From: Chryseobacterium senegalense
GTDB lineage: Bacteria; Bacteroidota; Bacteroidia; Flavobacteriales; Weeksellaceae
Assembly: GCA_001403755.1 (NCBI GenBank)
Contig: CYUH01000015.1
Location: 1,280,589 to 1,344,588, forward strand
Length of the DNA: 64,000 bases
Reading direction: 5' to 3'
In this document: positions 25,259 through 33,184 of the stretch, piece after piece
How positions within the stretch are numbered: the first letter of the stretch is position 1
How the letters are laid out: the number at the start of each line of letters is the position of its first letter
The notes under the pieces: generated by a model
The model's database searches: none
Told to the model about the DNA's origin: nothing
Seen by the model: the letters and a program-made list of their open reading frames with translations, nothing else
Position numbers and translations under genes: made by a program

Positions 25259-26923
25259 ATGGAAAAATCTACTGCCAAACATCCAAAGGGGCTTCCCTAT
25301 CTTTTTTTCACGGAAATGTGGGAAAGATTCGGCTATTATTTAATTCTCGGAATCTTTGTTCTTTATCTGATTGAACCACAAGGTATTGGTGGCGGACTCG
25401 GAATTACCGACAAAAATGCTGACGATATTTTCGGGACCTATATAGCCCTCACTTATTTAACTCCTTTTATTGGTGGATTTTTGGCCGATCGGGTTTTAGG
25501 ATATATCAAATCGATTTACTTGGGCGGAATTTTAATGGCTGCAGGATATATTGGAATGGGAATTTTTAAAGATTTGCCAATGTTCTATACCTCGCTCGCA
25601 CTGATTATCATCGGAAACGGATTTTTTAAGCCTACAATCTCAACGCTTTTAGGAAACCTCTATTCCGAAGAGCCATACAAAGCCAACAAAGATTCTGGTT
25701 ACAACATTTTCTATATGGGAATCAATATTGGTGCATTTATTTGTAATATTATTGCAGCTTTCATGAGGAATAAATTCGGGTGGGGAGAAGCATTTATCAC
25801 AGCGGGAGTCGGGATGTTGTTGGGATTGGTTATTTTCTCTCTTGGAATGAAACATTATCGACATGCTGCGATCATGAAACCAAGTGAGGAAGGCGATACC
25901 AAGCTTTCGGAAATATTATTGAAAGTTTTCATTCCTGCAATTATTGCCGGACTTATCGGGTGGTTTATCCCAGGAAATTTAATTGGAAGCGATTCTACAG
26001 ATGCTTTTATTTTCGCGACTATTCCTGTAATTTTCTTCTACCTTTCTCTTTATTTTAAAGCAAAACCAGAAGAAAAACCTTCAATTGGTGCTTTGCTTTC
26101 TATCTTTCTAGTTTCAATGTTTTTTTGGGCGGTTTTCAAGCAAAATGGTACTGCTTTAACCAGATGGGCAAACTATTATACTGATCGTAGTGTTAGTCCT
26201 TCCTTAGAAAAACCTCTGGAATCTATTTATATGGTTGAAGGATTATCCTATGAAACCAAAGAAGTTCCTGTGTATGATGACCAATTTCGTGCGCAAAAGG
26301 ACGAAAATAAGACGACATTAAAAGAGCAAGGAAAAGATGTTTATTTTAAAAATATCGCTCCAGAAAAAAAAGCAGAATTGGAATCTGCTGAAAACAGCCA
26401 AGTTTTCTTATACAATACAGAACTTTTCCAATCAATCAATCCATTTTGGGTAATCGTATTAACCCCAATTATTGTAGGGATTTGGATGCTATTAAGAAAT
26501 AGAGGAAAAGAACCATCTACCCCTTCGAAAATTGTGATCGGACTTTTCATTTCGGCACTTTCTTGTTTGGTGATGGTTTTGGCCGTGCAGGCAGGAGAAA
26601 ACGGCGCTATCAAAGTATCGCCATGGTGGCTTGTTGCAAGTTATGGTGTTATTACCATTGGGGAATTGTGTCTTTCGCCAATGGGACTTTCTTTTGTATC
26701 AAAGCTTTCGCCAGTGAGGTTTACAGCTTTGATGATGGGAGGTTTTTTCCTCGCAAATTCCGTGGGGAACAAACTTTCGGGGATTTTGGCAAGTACGTGG
26801 TACGATTATGAAAACAAAACAAATTATTTCTTAGTGAATTTCGGACTTCTGATTTTCGCAACCCTGCTCGGACTTTCAATGCTGAAAAGGCTGAATAAAA
26901 TTATGAAAGAAAAAGGACATTAA
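25259..26923 (+). CDS. POT/PTR peptide:proton symporter 1
   Basis: A 554-residue MFS transporter. The proton-coupling ExxER motif is seen in TEMWERFGYYLI near residue 20 and the PTR2 signature in FYMGINIGAFICN. About 12-14 helices are predicted. An inserted hydrophilic segment of about 80 residues (about 318-398, rich in Lys/Glu) separates two helices in the C-terminal half. It imports di- and tripeptides with protons. It is the first of three POT genes in tandem, each with its own signals, and follows the LytTR regulator. Confidence 0.92.
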   Translation: MEKSTAKHPKGLPYLFFTEMWERFGYYLILGIFVLYLIEPQGIGGGLGITDKNADDIFGTYIALTYLTPFIGGFLADRVLGYIKSIYLGGILMAAGYIGMGIFKDLPMFYTSLALIIIGNGFFKPTISTLLGNLYSEEPYKANKDSGYNIFYMGINIGAFICNIIAAFMRNKFGWGEAFITAGVGMLLGLVIFSLGMKHYRHAAIMKPSEEGDTKLSEILLKVFIPAIIAGLIGWFIPGNLIGSDSTDAFIFATIPVIFFYLSLYFKAKPEEKPSIGALLSIFLVSMFFWAVFKQNGTALTRWANYYTDRSVSPSLEKPLESIYMVEGLSYETKEVPVYDDQFRAQKDENKTTLKEQGKDVYFKNIAPEKKAELESAENSQVFLYNTELFQSINPFWVIVLTPIIVGIWMLLRNRGKEPSTPSKIVIGLFISALSCLVMVLAVQAGENGAIKVSPWWLVASYGVITIGELCLSPMGLSFVSKLSPVRFTALMMGGFFLANSVGNKLSGILASTWYDYENKTNYFLVNFGLLIFATLLGLSMLKRLNKIMKEKGH

Positions 26924-26930
26924 TGAATAC

Positions 26931-26962
26931 AAAAATCGCAGAATACTCTGCGATTTTTTTTT
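26931..26962 (+). terminator. Intrinsic terminator after POT gene 1
   Basis: Perfect 12-bp stem AAAAATCGCAGA (26931-26942) with TCTGCGATTTTT (26947-26958), loop ATAC, followed by T residues. Confidence 0.88.
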
Positions 26963-26978
26963 AATTTGCTCAAAAATG

Positions 26979-27008
26979 TTTGCAAAAAGCCAAAAAAAAC
27001 TATATTTG
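26979..27008 (+). promoter_or_regulatory. Promoter of POT gene 2
   Basis: TTTG (26979-26982), an 18-nt spacer and TATATTTG (27001-27008), 31 nt before the ATG; same spacing as the ffs promoter. Confidence 0.75.
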
Positions 27009-27039
27009 CTAGTCTTAACAAAAAATTAACAATAAAAAA

Positions 27040-28758
27040 ATGGATACAGTACAAGCTAAAGCTAGACATCCGAAAGGTCTTTGGGTCTTATTTGGTACAG
27101 AAATGTGGGAGCGTTTCAACTTCTATGGAATGCGTGCGTTGCTAACATTATTTATGGTAAATTCTCTATTGATAAAAGAGGCGGATGCTGCAATTGTCTA
27201 CGGCGGATTTTTAGCATTATGCTATTTGACGCCGCTTTTAGGAGGTTTTATCGCTGATAAATATATTGGGAACAGAAACGCAATAATAATAGGAGGCTCA
27301 GTAATGGCTCTTGGTCAGTTCTTACTGTTTATAAGCGCATCCATTTTTTCAAATAGTTTATCAAATGCGAAATTAATCATGTGGTTAGCATTGTTTATCA
27401 TCATATTTGGAAATGGATTTTTCAAACCGAATATTTCCTCCATGGTGGGAAGTTTATATCCTAAAGAGGAGAAATCCAAATTAGACTCTGCCTTCACTAT
27501 TTTTTACATGGGTATTAACTTGGGAGCATTTCTTGGGCAGTTTATATGTCCTTACCTTGGTGATGTGAAAGATGCAGCAACTGGAGCTAGAGATATATTT
27601 GCATTTAAATGGGGATTTTTGGCAGCATCAATTGCAATGATTATTGGTACGATAACATTCTTTATCCTGAAAAATAAATATGTTGTAACTCCTGAAGGAA
27701 GACCTATTGGAGGGCTACCGAAAAACAATACAAGTGACGATTTCGAAGAAGGTGAAACCCAAACTGCGAAATTTTCGAGTAAAGCTATAGGTATAGCGAT
27801 CGGGCTGTTTGTAGCTTTATTCTTTGTGTTCAGGTATCTTTTGGTGGGAGAACTCGGATTTAGTTCTGTATCAATGGGGCAACTTATAAAAGGCTTAATA
27901 TATCCTTTCATTTACTCCGCTGGTATTTCACTGGCATTTTTAATTATGAGTTCTGCTGAAAATAAAGTAGAAAGACAAAGAATTTGGGTAATTTACATTG
28001 TTTCATTCTTTATCATATTCTTTTGGGCAGCTTTTGAACAGGCTGGTTCTTCTTTAACTTTTATTGCAGATAATCAGACCGACCGTAATATTTTCGGATG
28101 GAATATGCCTCCGTCAATGGTGCAGATTTTTAATGGTATTTTCGTAGTAGCTTTAGCGTTACCTTTTAGTTTACTTTGGGATAAATTGAGAGCGAACGGA
28201 AAAGAGCCTGTATCACCAATGAAACAAGCAATTGGTTTAGCATTAATAGCCTTAAGTTATTTCATTATCGCTCACAATGTGAAAGATTTGGGCAACTCAG
28301 GAATGCTTGCAATAAAATGGTTAATTTTATTATACTTAATTCAAACAATGGGGGAATTATGCCTATCGCCTATTGGTTTATCATTGGTCGGTAAATTAGC
28401 ACCAAAAAGATTTGCCTCTCTACTGTATGGAGTGTTCTTTATCTCCAATGCTGCAGGCTACGCTTTGGCGGGATCTTTAGGAGCTTTAATTCCTGCTACT
28501 GGCGACAAATTTATTAAAGCGGAAAAATTAGGAGTTAACCTGCAAGATGTTTTAGATAAAAAGACCACTTTAACAACAGAGCAAGTAGCTTTATTTGAGA
28601 AAGAGCAATTGCCAACAGCAAATACAAGTTTTGCCGGATTTGAAATTCATAACTTATATGAGTTTTTCATGGTGTTTGTTGTATTATGTGGTATCGCTGC
28701 AGTTATTTTAGCCGTGCTTTCTCCAAGATTGAAAAAAATGATGAACGGTGTCAATTAA
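27040..28758 (+). CDS. POT/PTR peptide:proton symporter 2
   Basis: A 572-residue transporter with the ExxER motif in TEMWERFNFYGMRALL, a GGFIADKYIG loop and the PTR2 signature FYMGINLGAFLGQ. A hydrophilic insertion before the last helix (about residues 487-540, GDKFIKAEKLGVNLQDVL onward) distinguishes it from the other two. The role is the same as its neighbours; differences in loops may reflect different peptide preferences. It lies between two intrinsic terminators and has a well-spaced promoter, so it is transcribed alone. Confidence 0.92.
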   Translation: MDTVQAKARHPKGLWVLFGTEMWERFNFYGMRALLTLFMVNSLLIKEADAAIVYGGFLALCYLTPLLGGFIADKYIGNRNAIIIGGSVMALGQFLLFISASIFSNSLSNAKLIMWLALFIIIFGNGFFKPNISSMVGSLYPKEEKSKLDSAFTIFYMGINLGAFLGQFICPYLGDVKDAATGARDIFAFKWGFLAASIAMIIGTITFFILKNKYVVTPEGRPIGGLPKNNTSDDFEEGETQTAKFSSKAIGIAIGLFVALFFVFRYLLVGELGFSSVSMGQLIKGLIYPFIYSAGISLAFLIMSSAENKVERQRIWVIYIVSFFIIFFWAAFEQAGSSLTFIADNQTDRNIFGWNMPPSMVQIFNGIFVVALALPFSLLWDKLRANGKEPVSPMKQAIGLALIALSYFIIAHNVKDLGNSGMLAIKWLILLYLIQTMGELCLSPIGLSLVGKLAPKRFASLLYGVFFISNAAGYALAGSLGALIPATGDKFIKAEKLGVNLQDVLDKKTTLTTEQVALFEKEQLPTANTSFAGFEIHNLYEFFMVFVVLCGIAAVILAVLSPRLKKMMNGVN

Positions 28759-28777
28759 AATTAGCACAAAAAACTTT

Positions 28778-28808
28778 AAAACCTCTGCAATGTCAGAGGT
28801 TTTTTTTA
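28778..28808 (+). terminator. Intrinsic terminator after POT gene 2
   Basis: AAAACCTCTG (28778-28787) pairs with CAGAGGTTTT (28794-28803), loop CAATGT, followed by T residues. Confidence 0.88.
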
Positions 28809-28831
28809 TTTTCGTTTAATAATTAAATATA

Positions 28832-30343
28832 ATGGAATTAACTCTCGAACAAATTCAGGATTTCAAAGGAAAATATCCAAAGCAAATCTGGTCACTTTTT
28901 TTCTCGGAGATGTGGGAACGTTTCTGCTTCTACGGAATGCGCGGAATGCTTGTTTTCTTTATGATTTCTCAATTAAATTTTGGAGATCAGCAAGCAAATC
29001 TGCAATATGGAGCTACACAAGCGTTTGTATATGCATTTACCTTCGTTGGCGGAATTTTCGCCGATAAAATTTTAGGTTTCCGAAAATCGCTCTTCTGGGG
29101 TGGATCATTAATGATTGTCGGAAGCTTGATTCTGGCCTTCGAACCACATCAGTTTTTCTTTTTGGGAATTGCATTTACTGTCGTTGGAACCGGTTTCTTT
29201 AAGCCAAATATTTCCACCATGGTGGGAAAACTTTATAAATCAGATGATTCCAGAAGAGATGCGGGCTTCTCGCTTTTTTATGCAGGAATTAATCTCGGCG
29301 CGCTGCTCGGTGGCTATCTGTGTATCGCTATCGGGAAAGGCGAAATGCTTTCTTCCATGATACCTGAAGATAAAAGGTGGAATGTCGCTTTCGGTTTGGC
29401 CTCAATCGTAATGGTTATTTCACTCATTAATTTCGTATTCACACAGCGAAGTCTGGGTCCAATAGGACTTGCGCCCAAAAAAATACTTGCAGACGGAACC
29501 AAAGTTGCTGTAGAAAAATGGAAAGAATATGGCGTTTACATTTTATCATTAATCTTCGTACCTCTCATCATGAAGATGGTTTCCGTTCCGCAATACACGG
29601 ATTTATTCATGTATGTCGTAGGTCCGGCAACACTGCTCTACCTTTTTTATGAAATGACGAAGGTGACTTCTGCTGAAAGAAAAAAACTTTGGGCAGCTTT
29701 AGTTTTCATCATTTTTTCCATTATATTTTGGGGAATTTATGAGCAATCGGGTGGTTCGCTAAGCATTTTTGCGGCTAATAATCTCAATAAAGATTTGCTT
29801 GGTTTAGATCCAAATGGTGTTAACAATTCCGGTGGAGCTTTTTTCATCATCTTCTTAGCGCCGTTGGTTGGTTTACTCTGGCTTTGGTTGAGCAAAAGAA
29901 AACTTGAACCTAATACCATCATTAAATTCGGTTTAGGATTTATCTTTCTTGGTTTAGGATATTATGTCTTGTTTGCTACCAGATTATTTGCCGATTTACA
30001 AGGAATTACCTCTCTTAATATCTTCACCATCGCACTATTGGTCATTACCTTTGGTGAGCTTTGTCTTTCACCGATTGGCCTTTCAATTATGACCAAACTT
30101 TCCACCGAAAAACTGCAAGGAATGATGATGGGAATGTGGTTTCTGGCTTCTGCTTACGGGCAATATGTTGCAGGAATCATCGGAGCAAATATGGCTACAG
30201 CAGACGAAAATGCATCCAATTTAGATAAATTTTTAACCTACACGGAAGGTTATAAACAATTGGGAATATATGCACTAATCGCCGGAGTTGTACTTATTAT
30301 TATTTCACCTTATGTGAAAAAATTGATGCAAGAGGTAAGATAA
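28832..30343 (+). CDS. POT/PTR peptide:proton symporter 3
   Basis: A 503-residue transporter, the shortest of the three, without the large loops of the others. ExxER appears in SEMWERFCFYGMRGML and the PTR2 signature in FYAGINLGALLGG; about 12-14 helices. A thioredoxin-like gene follows 37 nt downstream on the same strand and may be co-transcribed. Confidence 0.92.
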   Translation: MELTLEQIQDFKGKYPKQIWSLFFSEMWERFCFYGMRGMLVFFMISQLNFGDQQANLQYGATQAFVYAFTFVGGIFADKILGFRKSLFWGGSLMIVGSLILAFEPHQFFFLGIAFTVVGTGFFKPNISTMVGKLYKSDDSRRDAGFSLFYAGINLGALLGGYLCIAIGKGEMLSSMIPEDKRWNVAFGLASIVMVISLINFVFTQRSLGPIGLAPKKILADGTKVAVEKWKEYGVYILSLIFVPLIMKMVSVPQYTDLFMYVVGPATLLYLFYEMTKVTSAERKKLWAALVFIIFSIIFWGIYEQSGGSLSIFAANNLNKDLLGLDPNGVNNSGGAFFIIFLAPLVGLLWLWLSKRKLEPNTIIKFGLGFIFLGLGYYVLFATRLFADLQGITSLNIFTIALLVITFGELCLSPIGLSIMTKLSTEKLQGMMMGMWFLASAYGQYVAGIIGANMATADENASNLDKFLTYTEGYKQLGIYALIAGVVLIIISPYVKKLMQEVR

Positions 30344-30380
30344 TATTTAACTAAAACCAAATTTTGCTATCCAACTCGCA

Positions 30381-30914
30381 ATGAAAAAATTCACCTACAT
30401 ACTTTTCCTTTTAATCGCAGCTTCCTCCTACTCACAAGTGAAATGGATGAACTTGGAACAGGCGGTAGAAGCGCAAAAAAATCAACCCAGAAAAATACTG
30501 ATTGATTTCTATATTGATAGTTGCGAACCATGCAAAATAATGGAGAAAAACACCTTCAACCATCCGATTATTGCGAAATATTTGAATGAAAATTACTATC
30601 CGGTAAAGTTTAATGCCGAAAGCAACGAAAACATCACACTTTTCGGCAGAACATTCTCAAATAGTAACCAGATCGATAATAAAGGCAAAAATTCTTTGCA
30701 CGATTTCGCTAAATTCATGAATGTAACCACCATTCCTACGACTGTTTTTTTGGATGAGCAAAGTATGCCAATTACCATTTTGCAGGGTGCGCTTACGGCC
30801 AAAGAAATGGAACCTTACATCCCCTTCATCGCCGGAGATCAATACAAAAAAATCAATACCCGAGAACAATGGGAAAATTATCAGAAAAAATTTAAATCAA
30901 CCATTAAAGATTAA
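30381..30914 (+). CDS. Secreted thioredoxin-fold protein
   Basis: A 177-residue protein with a signal peptide (MKKFTYILFLLIAASSYSQ) and a thioredoxin-like domain. The redox motif is CEPC (in DSCEPCKIM, about residues 51-54) instead of CGPC, with the cis-Pro in TTIPTTVFLD. It probably acts as a periplasmic thiol reductase or chaperone; the partner is unknown. A segment of about 20 residues (GRTFSNSNQIDNKGKNSL) is inserted before the cis-Pro, as in DUF255/thioredoxin_7-like proteins. Confidence 0.82.
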   Translation: MKKFTYILFLLIAASSYSQVKWMNLEQAVEAQKNQPRKILIDFYIDSCEPCKIMEKNTFNHPIIAKYLNENYYPVKFNAESNENITLFGRTFSNSNQIDNKGKNSLHDFAKFMNVTTIPTTVFLDEQSMPITILQGALTAKEMEPYIPFIAGDQYKKINTREQWENYQKKFKSTIKD

Positions 30915-30942
30915 TAAAATAATTATTTTCTTTTAAAATCCT

Positions 30943-30976
30943 AGACTTTCAAATTAATTTTTGGAAGTCTTTTTTA
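30943..30976 (+). terminator. Probable terminator after the thioredoxin gene
   Basis: AGACTT (30943-30948) pairs with AAGTCT (30965-30970) across a long loop, followed by T residues. Weaker than the others and very close to the recG reading frame. Confidence 0.5.
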
Positions 30977-31085
30977 TTTTACCGAAATTCGCCTTTCGCT
31001 TAATGCAATAAAAATCGACTTAGAAACTTCCATAGAATTCATCAAAGGAATCGGTCCGGAACGCGCCAAATTCATTCGGAATGTC

Positions 31086-33104
31086 TTGGGAATTACGACA
31101 GTTGAAGACTTTCTTACTTTTTATCCGTTGCGCTACATCGATAAAAGTAAAATCTACCAAATCGGCGATTTAGAAGAAGAGCCTGAAACCGAAATTCAAT
31201 TCAAAGGAAAAATTACTGATTTACAGGAAATTGGTTATGGTAAAGGACAAAAACGGCTTTCCGCAAAATTCCGCGACGAAACCGGAACTTTGGAATTGGT
31301 CTGGTTTCGCTATTCCAATTGGATGAAAGAGCAAATTCCGCTGAACCGCGAGATCTTTATTTTCGGGAAAGTAAATCTTTTTAATGGCACCTACTCCATG
31401 CCTCATCCGGAGATAGAAGTTGACGAGAAGAAAGCGCTTTACGGGTCGCTACTTCCCGTTTATCCAGGAAGTGAAAAACTATCGAAAAGAGGGATTAATA
31501 ATAAGTTCTTTCAAAATATCCTTTCAGAAATTACCCAAAATTTACCATTATTAATGCAAGAAAATTTGCCCGAAGCTTTAATGAAAAATTTAAAGCTAAT
31601 CGGAAGAATTCCTGCATATTACCACATTCATTTTCCAAAAGATTTCTATCATTTTGAGCATGCCAACCGAAGAATTAAATTTGAAGAAGCATTTTTTTTT
31701 CAGTTGGGTTACGGTTTGAAAAAACTACACCAAAAAACTTCCGTAATTGGGAATCCTTTCCCTAGGATTGGCGACAATTTCAATAATTTTTATAAAAATG
31801 CACTTCCCTTCGATCTTACCAACGCACAAAAACGGGTTTTAAAAGAAATCCGAACGGATATGAAAAAGCCGATTCAGATGAACAGGTTGCTGCAAGGAGA
31901 TGTAGGTTCCGGGAAAACGATGGTGGCTTTACTCACCATGTTGATCGCAATGGACAATGGCTTTCAGAGTTGTATGATGGCTCCGACGGAAATTTTGGCT
32001 CAGCAACATTTCAATTCAATTTATGAATTATTAAAGGATACGGAAATCAAAGTTCGCCTGTTAACCGGGTCCACAAAAACTTCCGAAAGGAAAATAATTC
32101 ATGAAGAATTACTCAGCGGTGAACTTGCAATTTTGGTAGGAACACATGCTGTTTTGGAAGATATTGTACAGTTCAAAAACCTCGGACTTGCGATTATCGA
32201 TGAGCAACATCGTTTTGGAGTGGCTCAACGAGCGAAACTTTGGGCAAAAAATAAAATTCCTCCACATATTTTGGTCATGACTGCAACACCGATTCCGCGA
32301 ACCTTGGCGATGAGTTTTTACAGTGATTTGGATGTCTCGGTAATCGATGAAATGCCTGTCGGCAGAAAACCCATCATCACTGCTCACAGAAGGGAACAAG
32401 ATCGACTTTCCGTCTTCAGATTTGCCAAGGATGAAATCGAAAAAGGCCGGCAAATTTATTTCGTTTATCCATTAATTGAAGAATCTGAAACTTTGGATTA
32501 CAAGAATCTCATGGAAAATTTTGATCATATTACCACTTTTTTTGAAGGAAAAAATGTGACCATGCTCCATGGACGAATGAAACCGGCAGAAAAAGATGCC
32601 GCGATGCAATATTTCGCGTCCGGAAAAGCTGAAATCATGGTAGCAACCACCGTAATTGAAGTTGGCGTAAACGTTCCAAACGCTTCGGTAATGGTGATAG
32701 AAAGTGCAGAACGGTTCGGTTTGTCCCAACTTCACCAGTTGCGCGGCAGAGTTGGCCGTGGTGCCGAACAAAGCTACTGCATCCTAATGACTTCTGACAA
32801 ACTCAGCAAAGAAAGCCGAACACGGATCAAAACCATGACTGAAACCAACGACGGATTCAAAATTTCAGAAGTTGATATGCAACTTCGTGGCCCAGGTGAT
32901 ATTTTGGGAACACAGCAAAGCGGCGTGGTGGATTTTAAAAAACTGGATTTGGTAGCCGATGGGGAAATCATTAAAACATCAAAAAATGCTGTAGAACAAT
33001 TGCTTACAACCGATCCACAACTCACCAAACCGGAAAATTCGGACATGAGAAATTACTATATGAAACTCTATAAAGGAAAAAATAAGTGGAGTCGGATTTC
33101 CTAA
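31086..33104 (+). CDS. recG: ATP-dependent DNA helicase RecG
   Basis: A superfamily 2 helicase that remodels stalled forks and branched recombination intermediates. Visible are the wedge/OB domain (IQFKGKITDLQEIGYG onward), Walker A GDVGSGKTM, DEQHRFGVAQR, MTATPIPRTLAMS and the motif VI region QLRGRVGRGAEQS. The coordinates start at the first canonical start codon, a TTG. The conserved N-terminus is encoded upstream in the same open frame from about 31008 (LETSIEFIKGIGPERAKFIR), but no ATG, GTG or TTG precedes it, so the true start may be a rare codon such as the ATA at 31008 or ATC at 31014. Confidence 0.9.
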   Translation: MGITTVEDFLTFYPLRYIDKSKIYQIGDLEEEPETEIQFKGKITDLQEIGYGKGQKRLSAKFRDETGTLELVWFRYSNWMKEQIPLNREIFIFGKVNLFNGTYSMPHPEIEVDEKKALYGSLLPVYPGSEKLSKRGINNKFFQNILSEITQNLPLLMQENLPEALMKNLKLIGRIPAYYHIHFPKDFYHFEHANRRIKFEEAFFFQLGYGLKKLHQKTSVIGNPFPRIGDNFNNFYKNALPFDLTNAQKRVLKEIRTDMKKPIQMNRLLQGDVGSGKTMVALLTMLIAMDNGFQSCMMAPTEILAQQHFNSIYELLKDTEIKVRLLTGSTKTSERKIIHEELLSGELAILVGTHAVLEDIVQFKNLGLAIIDEQHRFGVAQRAKLWAKNKIPPHILVMTATPIPRTLAMSFYSDLDVSVIDEMPVGRKPIITAHRREQDRLSVFRFAKDEIEKGRQIYFVYPLIEESETLDYKNLMENFDHITTFFEGKNVTMLHGRMKPAEKDAAMQYFASGKAEIMVATTVIEVGVNVPNASVMVIESAERFGLSQLHQLRGRVGRGAEQSYCILMTSDKLSKESRTRIKTMTETNDGFKISEVDMQLRGPGDILGTQQSGVVDFKKLDLVADGEIIKTSKNAVEQLLTTDPQLTKPENSDMRNYYMKLYKGKNKWSRIS

Positions 33105-33171
33105 TCTTAAGAAATAATTTACCCAGCGCTACATAAAAATAAAAAATACGATTTCATTCGGATAATTTAAA

Positions 33172-33179
33172 TAATTTTG
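33172..33179 (+). promoter_or_regulatory. Putative -7 box for the DUF5686 gene
   Basis: TAATTTTG, 5 nt before the ATG at 33185. Confidence 0.4.
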
Positions 33180-33184
33180 TTTCT

